From the NCBI RefSeq assembly GCF_003243465.1, contig NZ_QFQZ01000076.1:1-24160 (forward strand): a stretch of 24,160 nt of DNA, read 5' to 3'. Under the pieces are notes generated by a model. The model was not told the DNA's origin, ran no database searches, and saw only the letters and a list, made by a program, of their open reading frames with translations. The DNA is from Caulobacter segnis. Lineage in GTDB: Bacteria > Pseudomonadota > Alphaproteobacteria > Caulobacterales > Caulobacteraceae. How positions within the stretch are numbered: the first letter of the stretch is position 1; the number at the start of each line of letters is the position of its first letter. Made by a program: the position numbers and the translations under genes. Shown here in pieces: positions 8,542 through 16,565 of the stretch.

Positions 8542-8574
8542 GCCGAGGTGGTGTCGAAAGAACACCACCTCGGC
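8542..8574 (+). terminator. Strong hairpin after mmsA, twin palindrome
   Basis: GCCGAGGTGGTGT (8542-8554) pairs perfectly with ACACCACCTCGGC (8562-8574) around a seven-base loop. With one bulged G the stem extends into flanking CAAG/CTTG. It sits ten bases past the mmsA stop, as expected of an intrinsic terminator, though the following T content is weak. Its core matches the palindrome at 5984-6008 in 17 of 21 positions, so a protein-binding role upstream of the amidohydrolase gene is also possible. Confidence 0.65.
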
Positions 8575-8645
8575 TTGGAATTTCAACTCCGCCACGGATG
8601 CGGGGCGCGTCATCATCGACGTCTCAAGTTCAAAGGGAGCCTGTC

Positions 8646-10382
8646 ATGCGTCGTCCTGCCCAATCCGCCTTGGTCGGGCTCGCCCTGCTGACGGCCTCGG
8701 GTTTTTGCTCGGCCGCGTTCGCCGCGCCGAAAGCCGACCTGGTGTTCGTCAACGGCAAGGTGATCACGGTCGACGACAAGAACACCGTGGCCGCGGGCGT
8801 GGCGGTCGTCGGCAACAGGATCGCGGCGGTGGGGAATGTTTCGGCCTGGCGCGGGCCGAAGACCAAGGTGATCGACCTGAAGGGGCGCGCCCTGCTGCCG
8901 GGCTTCATCGACGCCCACTCGCACGTCTCGGGCATGGCCAATGTCGAGGCGCACTACATCAATATCCAGGTTCCTCCGCTGAAGGACGGCGCGGCGGTCA
9001 TCGCGCGCTTGAAGGAGGCCGCGGCCAAGTTGCCCCCCGGCGCCTGGCTGACCGGGCAGGGCACCTATAACCAGGTCATGCCCAGCCGGGCCGAGATCGA
9101 CGCGGCGTTCCCCGACAATCCCGTCGATCTGCAATGGAGCGTCCACGACCACCTGATCAACCACAAGGCCGCGACCTTGATGGGCATGAGCAAGGACTTC
9201 CCCGATCCGCCGGCGGGCTCGACCGGCCGCTACGAGCGCACGGCCGAGGGCGAGGTCGCAATCATTCGGGATGCGCCCGCGCCCTGGCCCAAGAACAAGT
9301 CGCCCGAGTTCACCCCCGCCGAGCTCAAGGAAGCGCTGCGCTACATCCTGAGCGACTTCTATCTGAAGCGCGGCGTGACGACGGTGTCGGACATGTCGGA
9401 CATGGCGTCCTACAGGGCCTACGCCGACCTGAAGGCCGAGGGGCGCCTGCCGACCCGCGTGCGCATGAACTACATGCTGCGCGCCAACCCCGCGCCCGGT
9501 GTCAACGTCGCGGCAGACCCCGCCGCCTCGCCGTTCGCGCCGCTGCGCGCGGCCGGGGTGACGCCCGGCAAGGGTGATGACTGGCTACGGTCCGGCGCGA
9601 TCAAGTACATTCTGGATGGGGTCTGGGGAACGACGGCGGCCGTCTACAAGCCTGTCTGGGAAGGAGCGGGCACCACCTGGGCGCCGAACAACTACGGCGG
9701 GGCCAGCATGACCCAGGCTCAGCTGAACGATGCGGTGATCATGGCGGCCAAGGACGGCTGGCAAGTGCAGATCCACGCCAACGGCGACCGCGCCCAGGAC
9801 ATGGTGCTCACCGCCTACGAGGCCGCGCAGAAGGCCTATCCGCGCCCGGATCCCCGATATCGCATCGAGCACTTCGGCCATTTCCTGGTCCAGGATCCGC
9901 AGCGCACCGAGACGCGCCTGAAGCGCATGGCGGACGACCATGTCATTCCCTCGCCCCAGCCGGCGTTCCTGTGGCGCCTAACCGACGTCAACATCAAGGA
10001 GCCGGACGTCACGTTCTTCGCGCTGAAGACCCTGATCGGCCGCGGCTTCCACCCGGCGGGCGGGGTCGACACGGTCGGCACCCAGAATTTCGCGACCTAC
10101 CCGATGTTCTCGATCGCCCGCGCCGTGAACCGGGACACCAAGTACGGCTCGGTGGTCCAGCCCGAGGAGGCGATCTCGGTCATGGACGGCATTCGGATGT
10201 TCACCACATGGGCGGCCTACGCCAACTTCCTGGAGAAGACCCAAGGCAGCATCGAGGTGGGCAAGCTGGCCGACTTCGTGGTCCTGGCCCAGGACCCGCT
10301 GAGCGCGCCGAAGGCCAAGCTGGCGGATATTCCTGTCGACATGACCATCATCGACGGCAAGGTGGCCTATCAGCGCCGCTAA
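8646..10382 (+). CDS. Exported amidohydrolase, YtcJ-like (Amidohydro_3 family)
   Basis: 578 residues from the ATG at 8646, supported by GGGAG at 8634-8638. A signal peptide (about 1-27, ending AAFAA/PK) implies a periplasmic or exported enzyme. Metal-site motifs of the amidohydrolase superfamily are present: GFIDAHSH with His91 and His93, IHANGDRA with His377, and RIEHFGHF with His409 and His412. The C-terminus has the beta-sandwich pattern IEVGKLADFVVLAQDPL. YtcJ-type enzymes hydrolyse amide, imide or N-acyl bonds, and few have known substrates. The position next to mmsA, a TonB receptor and an amino acid importer suggests release of an amino compound in the periplasm, but the substrate is unknown. 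Confidence 0.9.
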   Translation: MRRPAQSALVGLALLTASGFCSAAFAAPKADLVFVNGKVITVDDKNTVAAGVAVVGNRIAAVGNVSAWRGPKTKVIDLKGRALLPGFIDAHSHVSGMANVEAHYINIQVPPLKDGAAVIARLKEAAAKLPPGAWLTGQGTYNQVMPSRAEIDAAFPDNPVDLQWSVHDHLINHKAATLMGMSKDFPDPPAGSTGRYERTAEGEVAIIRDAPAPWPKNKSPEFTPAELKEALRYILSDFYLKRGVTTVSDMSDMASYRAYADLKAEGRLPTRVRMNYMLRANPAPGVNVAADPAASPFAPLRAAGVTPGKGDDWLRSGAIKYILDGVWGTTAAVYKPVWEGAGTTWAPNNYGGASMTQAQLNDAVIMAAKDGWQVQIHANGDRAQDMVLTAYEAAQKAYPRPDPRYRIEHFGHFLVQDPQRTETRLKRMADDHVIPSPQPAFLWRLTDVNIKEPDVTFFALKTLIGRGFHPAGGVDTVGTQNFATYPMFSIARAVNRDTKYGSVVQPEEAISVMDGIRMFTTWAAYANFLEKTQGSIEVGKLADFVVLAQDPLSAPKAKLADIPVDMTIIDGKVAYQRR

Positions 10383-10402
10383 CGCACCTCGGCGACGTGG
10401 GC

Positions 10403-11986
10403 TCAGTGCGTCTCGGGAGGCGGTCTCGACGCTAGCGGCGGCGGCTTGCAGAACGGGGCCATGATCAGGGCCAGCACGAAGATGCCCGCCATCAGGCGGA
10501 AGACGTCGTTGAAGGCCAGGGTCAGGGCCTCGCGGCCGACGACCTTGGCCAGTTCACCCTGCAGCATCAGAGCGGCGTGAGCGGCGTCCGGCGTGCGCGC
10601 GGCGATGCGGTCGGCCAGGGTCGAAAGCGCCGCGTCGCCCGAGCGGCCGGCCTCGCCAAGGGCTTCGCCGAAGCGGGCCACATGGATGCGGGCGTTGTCG
10701 CCCAGCCAGGTGTTGACCACGGCGATGCCGATGGCGCCGCCCAGGTTGCGCATCAGGTTGAACAGGCCCGAGGCGTAGCGCAACTCGGCCATCTCGAAGC
10801 CGGACAGCGCCATGTTCACGCTCGGCACGATGCACAGCATGATCGCAAAGCCTCGCAGAGCCTGGGGCGCCAACAGGGCGGTGAACCCCCACGCGCTGGT
10901 CATGTGCGAGGTCAGCCACAGGGCGGCGGCGAAAAGCGACAGGCCCACCGTGACCACGATCCTCTGGTCGACTCGCGTCGACAGCCGCGCGGCGATCACG
11001 GTGGACGCGATCTGGGCGACGCCGGTGACGAACACCGTGGCGCCGATCTCCTGGCTGTCGTAGCCGCGCACGCGGCCCAGGAACACCGGGATCAGATACG
11101 TCGAGGAATAGAGCCCGAAGCCGATCACGAGGTTGAACACGCAGGCGAAGACGAAGGTCGGCTTGCGGAAGGGGCTGAGCTTGACGACCGGTCCGCCGGA
11201 CCGGAACGAGCGCTCGATAAACAGGCCGAGCGCCACCAGCGTCACCCAGCCAGCGATGGCGATGGTCGGGTCCTCGAACCACTGTTGGCGGGGGCCTTCC
11301 TCCAGCACATACTCCAGGCCGCCCAGGAACACCGCCATGGCGACCAGGTGCGAATAGTCGATGGTCTTCAGCATCTCGGGCTTGGCCCGGTCGACCTTGA
11401 TCACCGTGATCGCCAGGATCGTCACCATGGCGCCCGGCACGATGTTGATGTAGAAGATGGAGCGCCAGCCGACCGCTTCGGTCAGCCAGCCGCCGACGGT
11501 CGGGCCGAGGGTCGGAGCGAGCACCGAGACCATGCCCAGGATCGCCGGGATCATCGCGCGCTGCGGGCCTGAGAACAGCGCGAAACCGGTGGCGAAGACC
11601 GTCGGCACCATGGCCCCGCCGGTGAAGCCCTGCAGCACGCGAAACAGGATCATCGAGTCGATGTCCCACGCCATCCCGCAAAGCGCCGACGACAGGGTGA
11701 AGAGCCCGGCCGACAACGCGAAAAGCCACCGCGTCGAAAGGCTCTGCGCCAGGAAGGCGGCGAACGGGATCATCACCAGTTCAGCCATCAGGTAGCCGGT
11801 CTGCACCCAGCTTATCTCGTCGGGGCCGGCCGAGAGGCCCGCCTGTACGTCGTTCAGCGAAGCGGCGACGATCTGGATGTCGATCAGCGCCATGAACTGG
11901 CCGAACGCCATCACGCCGAAGATCAGGAACTTTGTCCGGGTGGGCAGGGCGCCCGGATCGATCGGCGGCTTGGCGGATGAGCTCAC
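10403..11986 (-). CDS. MFS multidrug efflux transporter, DHA2 family (EmrB/QacA type)
   Basis: 527 residues, the length of 14-helix DHA2 drug/proton antiporters. It starts at GTG (11986), with AAGGGG upstream. Typical sequence features are FMALIDIQIVAASLNDVQ in helix 1, WVQTGYLMAELVMIPFAAFL, the motif C-like LGPTVGGWLTEAVGWRSIFYIN, and LRFxxG-type loops. It would sit in the inner membrane and export drugs or other toxic compounds, probably with the HlyD-type adaptor encoded on the other side of the tetR gene. No TolC-like outer membrane factor is in the window. Its promoter overlaps an AT-rich dyad that is a good candidate for the TetR operator. The gene ends 20 bases from the convergent amidohydrolase stop. 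Confidence 0.93.
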   Translation of the reverse strand: MSSSAKPPIDPGALPTRTKFLIFGVMAFGQFMALIDIQIVAASLNDVQAGLSAGPDEISWVQTGYLMAELVMIPFAAFLAQSLSTRWLFALSAGLFTLSSALCGMAWDIDSMILFRVLQGFTGGAMVPTVFATGFALFSGPQRAMIPAILGMVSVLAPTLGPTVGGWLTEAVGWRSIFYINIVPGAMVTILAITVIKVDRAKPEMLKTIDYSHLVAMAVFLGGLEYVLEEGPRQQWFEDPTIAIAGWVTLVALGLFIERSFRSGGPVVKLSPFRKPTFVFACVFNLVIGFGLYSSTYLIPVFLGRVRGYDSQEIGATVFVTGVAQIASTVIAARLSTRVDQRIVVTVGLSLFAAALWLTSHMTSAWGFTALLAPQALRGFAIMLCIVPSVNMALSGFEMAELRYASGLFNLMRNLGGAIGIAVVNTWLGDNARIHVARFGEALGEAGRSGDAALSTLADRIAARTPDAAHAALMLQGELAKVVGREALTLAFNDVFRLMAGIFVLALIMAPFCKPPPLASRPPPETH

Positions 11987-11996
11987 GAGGCGCCCC

Positions 11997-12048
11997 TTGA
12001 AAGTATGATGCTCATAATATTATATGGATCATGCAATCAAGGACGCAA
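11997..12048. promoter_or_regulatory. Divergent promoters and TetR-type operator between the MFS gene and tetR
   Basis: An AT-rich dyad is centred at 12018.5. ATAATATTAT (12014-12023) is a perfect palindrome, and ATGAT (12005-12009) with ATCAT (12028-12032) share exactly the same centre. On the minus strand TTGCGT (12048-12043) lies 18 bases from a perfect TATAAT (12024-12019), a likely promoter for the MFS gene. On the plus strand TTGAAA (11997-12002) lies 17 bases from TTATAT (12020-12025), a likely tetR promoter. A repressor bound to the dyad would cover both -10 elements. All of this is read by eye. Confidence 0.6.
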
Positions 12049-12050
12049 GC

Positions 12051-12644
12051 ATGCGGTACGACGCGGAGCACAAGCAGAAGACCCGCCTGCGGGTTCTGGA
12101 CGAGGCGGCCAAGGCGATCCGCGAAGAGGGGCCGCATCGCGTGGGCGTCGCTGGCGTCATGGCCCGCGCCGGCCTGACGCACGGCGGCTTCTACGCCCAC
12201 TTCCCCTCCAAGGAGGCGTTCGTGGCCGAGGCGATCGCCCACATGTTCGAGGGCGGGCCGATCACGATGCTGAAGAAGGTCCAGGACCTGCCGCCGCGCG
12301 AGGCGCTGGAGGGCTTCATCGACTTTTATCTCTCGGCCCGCCACCGGGACAGCCGCAGCGGCGGATGCCCGCTGCCCTATCTGGCCGGAGACGCGCCGCG
12401 ACTGACGGACGCCTCCCGGGAGCGCTACGCGCAAGGCGCCAACACGCTGATCCAGGTCATCGCCGATCGCCTTCGCGAGCTGGGCCGCCCGCACGCTGAG
12501 GACGAGGCCAGCTCGATGCTGTCCGAGCTGGTGGGGGCCGTGACCCTGGCGCGGGCCGAGGGGAATCCCGATCGCTCCGACGCCATTCTCGAACGCTCGC
12601 GCGCGCACCTGAAGCGCCGCCTCGGCCTGGAGCCCGCCCAATGA
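12051..12644 (+). CDS. TetR-family transcriptional regulator
   Basis: 197 residues from the ATG at 12051 (MRYDAEHKQKTR). The upstream in-frame ATG at 12024 lies inside the predicted promoter and operator, whereas 12051 has AAGGA seven bases upstream, so 12051 is chosen. The N-terminal helix-turn-helix is typical (RVLDEAAKAIREEGPHRVGVAGVMARAGLTHGGFYAHFPSKEAFV). The C-terminal ligand domain is divergent, as usual, and GGCPLPYLAGDA resembles the TetR_C region of efflux regulators. It is expected to repress the divergent MFS gene and its own operon. Its stop overlaps the start of the adaptor gene by four bases (ATGA). Confidence 0.92.
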   Translation: MRYDAEHKQKTRLRVLDEAAKAIREEGPHRVGVAGVMARAGLTHGGFYAHFPSKEAFVAEAIAHMFEGGPITMLKKVQDLPPREALEGFIDFYLSARHRDSRSGGCPLPYLAGDAPRLTDASRERYAQGANTLIQVIADRLRELGRPHAEDEASSMLSELVGAVTLARAEGNPDRSDAILERSRAHLKRRLGLEPAQ

Positions 12645-13768
12645 CCGACGCCACCTTCAAGGACGGGCTCGTCGAGGCGCCGGCCGCCGCGACCGCCAAG
12701 AAGGCTCCGTTCTCGCGCAAGACGGTGCTGGCGGTTGGCGCGGCCCTGACCGTCGCCGTGGCGGGCGGCGCCTTGATCGCCGCGCCGAAGGGCTCCGTGT
12801 CGACCGATGCCGCCTATGTCCAGGCGGACAGCTCGGTGATCGCGCCCCGAGTCCGGGGCTTGGTCGCCCAGGTCCTGGTGGAGCACAACCAGCCGGTCCG
12901 TCGCGGCGACGCCCTCCTGCGCATCGATCCCGAGGAGTTCGATGCGCGGGTCGCGTCGGCCGAAGCCGATGTCGGCAATGCCGAGGCCGCGGCGGCCAGC
13001 GCCCGCGCCGCCCTGATCTCTCTGGACGCCGAGCAGCGCCTGGCCGGCTCCAACATCCGCGCCGCCCAGACCGCCATCGCCGCCGCCGACGCCGAGAATC
13101 TTCGCGCCCAGGCCGATCGCAAGCGTTATGAGGACCTCGCCGACAGCGGCGCGGTGGCCAGGCGCGACGTCGAGCGCTTCCGGGCGGCCGCCGTCGGGGC
13201 CCAGTCGGCGGCCGATCGCAGCCGCGCCCAGCTGTCGGTCAGCCAGGACCAGGCCGCCGTCACCGCCGCCAAGCGGGCCACCCTGAACGCCAATCTCGCC
13301 CAGGCCGAGGCCGCCGTGGCCCGCGCCAAGGCCGCCCTGATCCTGGCCCGCCAGGACCAGGCCCATGCGGTGATCGTCTCGCCGATCGACGGCGTGGTCG
13401 GCGACCGTCAGGCCGAGCCGGGTGACTACGTCCAGCCCGGCACCCGCCTGATGACCATCGTCCCGATGAGGTCGCTCTATGTGGTCGCCAACTTCAAGGA
13501 GACCCAGGTCGAACGGATGCTTCCGGGCCAGGAAGCGACGATCAAGGTCGACGCCCTGGGTGGCAAGGCGCTGAAGGGCCATGTCGAGAGCTTCGCCCCC
13601 GGCTCCGGCTCGCAGTTCTCGCTGCTGCCCTTCGAACCGGGCACGGGCAATTTCACGAAGGTCGTCCAGCGCGTGCCGGTTCGCATCCGCATCGACCCCG
13701 GCCAGGCCGAGGTGGCGCGCCTAAGGCCAGGCTTGTCGACGACCGTGAAGGTGAAGTTGAAGGCCTAG
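12641..13768 (+). CDS. HlyD/EmrA-family membrane fusion protein
   Basis: 375 residues. It has a short cytoplasmic N-terminus, one transmembrane helix (about 27-47), and a split biotinyl-lipoyl-like domain (VIAPRVRGLVAQVLVEHNQPVRRGDALLRIDP and VIVSPIDGVVGDRQAEPGDYVQPG). A long Ala-rich coiled-coil hairpin (about 100-235) is followed by a beta-barrel region (YVVANFKETQVERMLPGQ). This is the EmrA layout. In the cell it would link the MFS pump to an outer membrane channel across the periplasm. It is translationally coupled to tetR. In most bacteria emrA and emrB are adjacent and co-directional, but here they are split by the regulator and a divergent promoter. Confidence 0.93.
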   Translation: MTDATFKDGLVEAPAAATAKKAPFSRKTVLAVGAALTVAVAGGALIAAPKGSVSTDAAYVQADSSVIAPRVRGLVAQVLVEHNQPVRRGDALLRIDPEEFDARVASAEADVGNAEAAAASARAALISLDAEQRLAGSNIRAAQTAIAAADAENLRAQADRKRYEDLADSGAVARRDVERFRAAAVGAQSAADRSRAQLSVSQDQAAVTAAKRATLNANLAQAEAAVARAKAALILARQDQAHAVIVSPIDGVVGDRQAEPGDYVQPGTRLMTIVPMRSLYVVANFKETQVERMLPGQEATIKVDALGGKALKGHVESFAPGSGSQFSLLPFEPGTGNFTKVVQRVPVRIRIDPGQAEVARLRPGLSTTVKVKLKA

Positions 13769-13774
13769 GCGAGG

Positions 13775-13801
13775 GGCGGTTCGAGGGCGCCGCCTTTCTC
13801 T
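13775..13801 (+). terminator. Possible weak terminator after the emrA-like gene
   Basis: GGCGG (13775-13779) can pair with CCGCC (13790-13794), followed by TTTCTCTT. The five-base stem with a ten-base loop is short, so this is a weak candidate only. Confidence 0.3.
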
Positions 13802-13824
13802 TCCCCCGCGCTCTTCCCCCGCGC
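13799..13824 (+). repeat. 13-base perfect tandem duplication
   Basis: TCTTCCCCCGCGC occurs twice back to back (13799-13811 and 13812-13824). It lies in the gap before dusA and probably arose by slippage or a local duplication. No function is apparent. Confidence 0.75.
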
Positions 13825-14097
13825 GATATGGGCCGCTCAAGACGTGGCGACCGGGGCGATCGCGCGCTCCTTCGCCGTGGCGCGAACGCCGCGGGTCCTC
13901 GCGCAGTTTGCACGTCTCGCCTATATAGCGCCTCTTCCGAAGGATGATGGCGCGCCATGACCCCGAGGGCGGCGTCACGAAGTGTCGTGCGCGCCATGTT
14001 GACAGTGAGGCGTCGGTGCGTCGGGAAAGTTGCGGAAAGCGGCTCGATTCCGGCGATGTCGGCGCCACTATAACTGTATGAATATACGATAGAAGTT
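13825..14097 (+). other. Long intergenic region upstream of dusA with a promoter-like site and hairpins
   Basis: No supported gene is seen. A promoter-like CTATATAGCG occurs at 13921-13930. Downstream, ATGGCGCGC (13947-13955) can pair with GCGCGCCAT (13989-13997), and the loop holds CACGA (13976-13980) with TCGTG (13985-13989). The first arm is itself part of a 12-base palindrome, ATGGCGCGCCAT. This could be a structured leader or a small RNA, or simply DNA left from an integration event. A 45-codon open frame from 13944 is judged unlikely to be a gene. Confidence 0.35.

Positions 14098-14125
<28 letters not shown>
14064..14125 (+). other. AT-rich junction at the dusA 5' end, candidate integration scar
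   Basis: From about 14064 to 14125 the sequence is AT-rich in an otherwise very GC-rich window. It includes codons AGA, TCT, ATA and GCT at dusA codons 7-11, which are unusual here. At CCGATGATGGACTGG (from 14131) normal codon use resumes. ATAACT (14070-14075) and AGTTAT (14094-14099) form an inverted repeat across the start codon. The 5' end of dusA is a known attachment site for prophages and genomic islands that rebuild the gene's start. No integrase or second att copy lies in the window. Confidence 0.5.
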
Positions 14126-15111
<986 letters not shown>

Positions 15112-15115
15112 AGGC

Positions 15116-15625
15116 TCAGGGGTGCAGGATCAGGGCGTCGGGCGTCGCCTCGAACCGAGAAAGCCGGCCCAGGTAGCTCATGCCCAGCAGCGAGTTTTCG
15201 AGGCCCTTCTCGATGACCAGGGCGTCGACGTCACGGACCTTGGCGCCGGCGATGGCGACGCTGGCCAGCTTGACCGAGGCCGCGCGCGTGCGGCCGTCGG
15301 CGGTGATCACGTTGTAGTCGTAGTTGAGCTTGCTGGTGTCGATGCCCAGGCGCTGGGCGTCCGCCATGCTGAGCGACACCGCGGTCGCGCCGGTGTCCAC
15401 CAGGAAACGCACGTCGTGGCCGTCGACGGCGGCCTTGGCCCAGAAGTGGCCATCGCTGTCCTTGTCGATCTGGGCCGCGCCGCCCTGGGCGTCGCCGAGG
15501 GTGGCCGAGGCGGCCGAGGGCGCGCGTAGTTCGGGATGGCGCAGGTCGTCCAGCGATACGACGGCCTTGGCCGCGCCCACCGCCGACAAAGCGCCCACCA
15601 GGGCGATCGCCGCAAACCTAAACAT
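15116..15625 (-). CDS. Exported retropepsin-like aspartic protease (TIGR02281 type)
   Basis: 169 residues from the ATG at 15625 (MFRFAAIALVGAL). An ATG three codons upstream (15634) is nearly as good, and a far upstream start at 15730 would put non-family residues before the signal peptide. After the signal peptide (about 1-21), the single aspartic protease motif FLVDTGATAVSLS has Asp77, and the flap and tail match clan AA proteases (SLLGMSYLGRLSRFEATPDALIL). These single-domain enzymes act as dimers. The role of this periplasmic group is unclear. It faces away from the small secreted protein gene across an AT-rich region. Confidence 0.85.
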   Translation of the reverse strand: MFRFAAIALVGALSAVGAAKAVVSLDDLRHPELRAPSAASATLGDAQGGAAQIDKDSDGHFWAKAAVDGHDVRFLVDTGATAVSLSMADAQRLGIDTSKLNYDYNVITADGRTRAASVKLASVAIAGAKVRDVDALVIEKGLENSLLGMSYLGRLSRFEATPDALILHP

Positions 15626-15898
15626 CGAACACATCCCGCCTTTTGGGCTCCCAAGACCGCTTCTGCGGCTCCCTTCAATCATTATGAGGCAGGCGTTTTC
15701 AAGGCGTGAATCCGGCGCGCAATTTTGCACCGGGCGAATGCCGTACTTGTTCCGTCCGGATTTGAAATTCTAACAGTAATGTAATGATGAGATTACATCC
15801 ATGTAATGAAAATTCTGACTTCGTTTTAATTTCCGGAATACATGGCGAGGGGATAGTTTATCCGCATCGGTCAACTTGACTGAAGAGGGACTGTCGTC
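15626..15898. promoter_or_regulatory. AT-rich divergent intergenic region with three ATGTAAT repeats
   Basis: This 273-base gap separates two outward-reading exported-protein genes. From about 15715 on, it is far more AT-rich than its surroundings. ATGTAAT occurs at 15779-15785, its inverse ATTACAT at 15792-15798 (six-base gap), and ATGTAAT again at 15801-15807. The first two form a perfect dyad, and the third makes a direct repeat. This looks like an operator. AGAGGGA at 15884-15890 is the ribosome binding site of the rightward gene. Confidence 0.5.
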
Positions 15899-16237
15899 AT
15901 GAAAAAACTTCTCATCGCGCTGACGTTTGCAAGCTTCGCGGCGAGCGCCCATGCGCAGACCGGCCTTAGCGACAAGCAGTTCATCGCGGCTTCGCGCTGC
16001 AGCGCCATGGCGGCCTCGGAGAACCTGGGCAAGCTGGACACGACGGCGCTGGAAGCGCTGCTGCAGGACCAGTCGGCCGGCCGGAAGGCCTCGGTCCGTA
16101 TCTCCGCGACCAGCGAGATGATCGCCGCGCGCCGCAAGGCCGACACGGCGGACGGCGCCAAGAAGGAGAAGCTGATCGCCGAGCGCCAGAGCCTCTGCAG
16201 CGGCTTCCTGGCCTCCACCCACGTGGCGGCCCAGTAA
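15899..16237 (+). CDS. Small secreted protein of unknown function
   Basis: 112 residues. A clear signal peptide MKKLLIALTFASFAASAHAQ leaves a mature protein of about 92 residues. It contains two Cys residues, in ASRCSAMA near the N-terminus and QSLCSGFL near the C-terminus, which may form one disulfide. The rest is Ala/Lys-rich and probably helical. No domain was recognised. The start is supported by AGAGGGA eight bases upstream. It ends four bases before the convergent DUF1289 gene. Confidence 0.8.
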   Translation: MKKLLIALTFASFAASAHAQTGLSDKQFIAASRCSAMAASENLGKLDTTALEALLQDQSAGRKASVRISATSEMIAARRKADTADGAKKEKLIAERQSLCSGFLASTHVAAQ

Positions 16238-16241
16238 GGGC

Positions 16242-16478
16242 CTAGCGGCCTGTGGCCGCCATCAGGGCGACCATCGGATCCGGACGATCCGGAAGCGCGG
16301 CGGTGATCGCCGCGCGCTCGGCGTCGCTCAGCCGCGCCCAGCCGGCGATCTCGGCCAGGGTGCGGCGGCAGCCCAAGCAATAGCCGCTCGCGCCGTCCAC
16401 CGCGCAGACCTTGACGCAAGGCGTTGCGATCGGGCGAGGCGGTCTGGACGGCGGCGGTGTCGTCATGACGTCGAACAT
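16242..16478 (-). CDS. DUF1289 domain protein
   Basis: 78 residues from the ATG at 16478 (MFDVMTTPPPS), chosen because GGGGGAA lies just upstream; MTT at 16466 is an alternative. The body is a canonical DUF1289 domain: PCVKVCAVDGASGYCLGCRRTLAEIAGWARLSDAERAAI. The four Cys residues (C..VC, C..C) suggest a metal or iron-sulfur site. The function is not known. It is divergent from cobT, with 87 bases between start codons. Confidence 0.9.
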   Translation of the reverse strand: MFDVMTTPPPSRPPRPIATPCVKVCAVDGASGYCLGCRRTLAEIAGWARLSDAERAAITAALPDRPDPMVALMAATGR

Positions 16479-16539
16479 CGCCGTTCCCCCGGCCAGGCGC
16501 AAGCGTCGCCGATCTTCGCGCGGTGAGGGGTTGCTTTGG

Positions 16540-16563
16540 GCGCGGACGGGTTTAAGTCCGCGC
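16540..16563 (+). promoter_or_regulatory. Perfect hairpin immediately before the cobT ATG
   Basis: GCGCGGAC (16540-16547) pairs with GTCCGCGC (16556-16563) around an eight-base loop, ending two bases before the ATG at 16566. If translation starts at that ATG, the hairpin would cover its initiation region. If it starts at the TTG at 16536, which has GAGGGG upstream, the hairpin lies inside the gene. No cobalamin riboswitch B12 box was seen. Confidence 0.5.
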
Positions 16564-16565
16564 TC

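Noticed and set aside
7000..8616. 538-residue leftward reading across mmsA
   Set aside because: Its His/Asp/Gly-rich composition is typical of the antisense of a GC-rich gene. mmsA on the plus strand has complete family motifs.
13905..14060. tRNA gene after the TATATAG promoter-like site
   Set aside because: No cloverleaf arms, T-loop GTTCRA motif or acceptor stem could be found on either strand.
13944..14081. 45-codon open frame in the gap before dusA
   Set aside because: The GAAGG motif abuts the ATG, third-position GC is low for this genome, and the product is Arg/Cys-rich without a recognisable pattern. It also overlaps strong inverted repeats that explain the sequence better.
16479..16565. 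Cobalamin riboswitch upstream of cobT
   Set aside because: No B12 box and only 87 bases between divergent starts; the single hairpin present is far too small.
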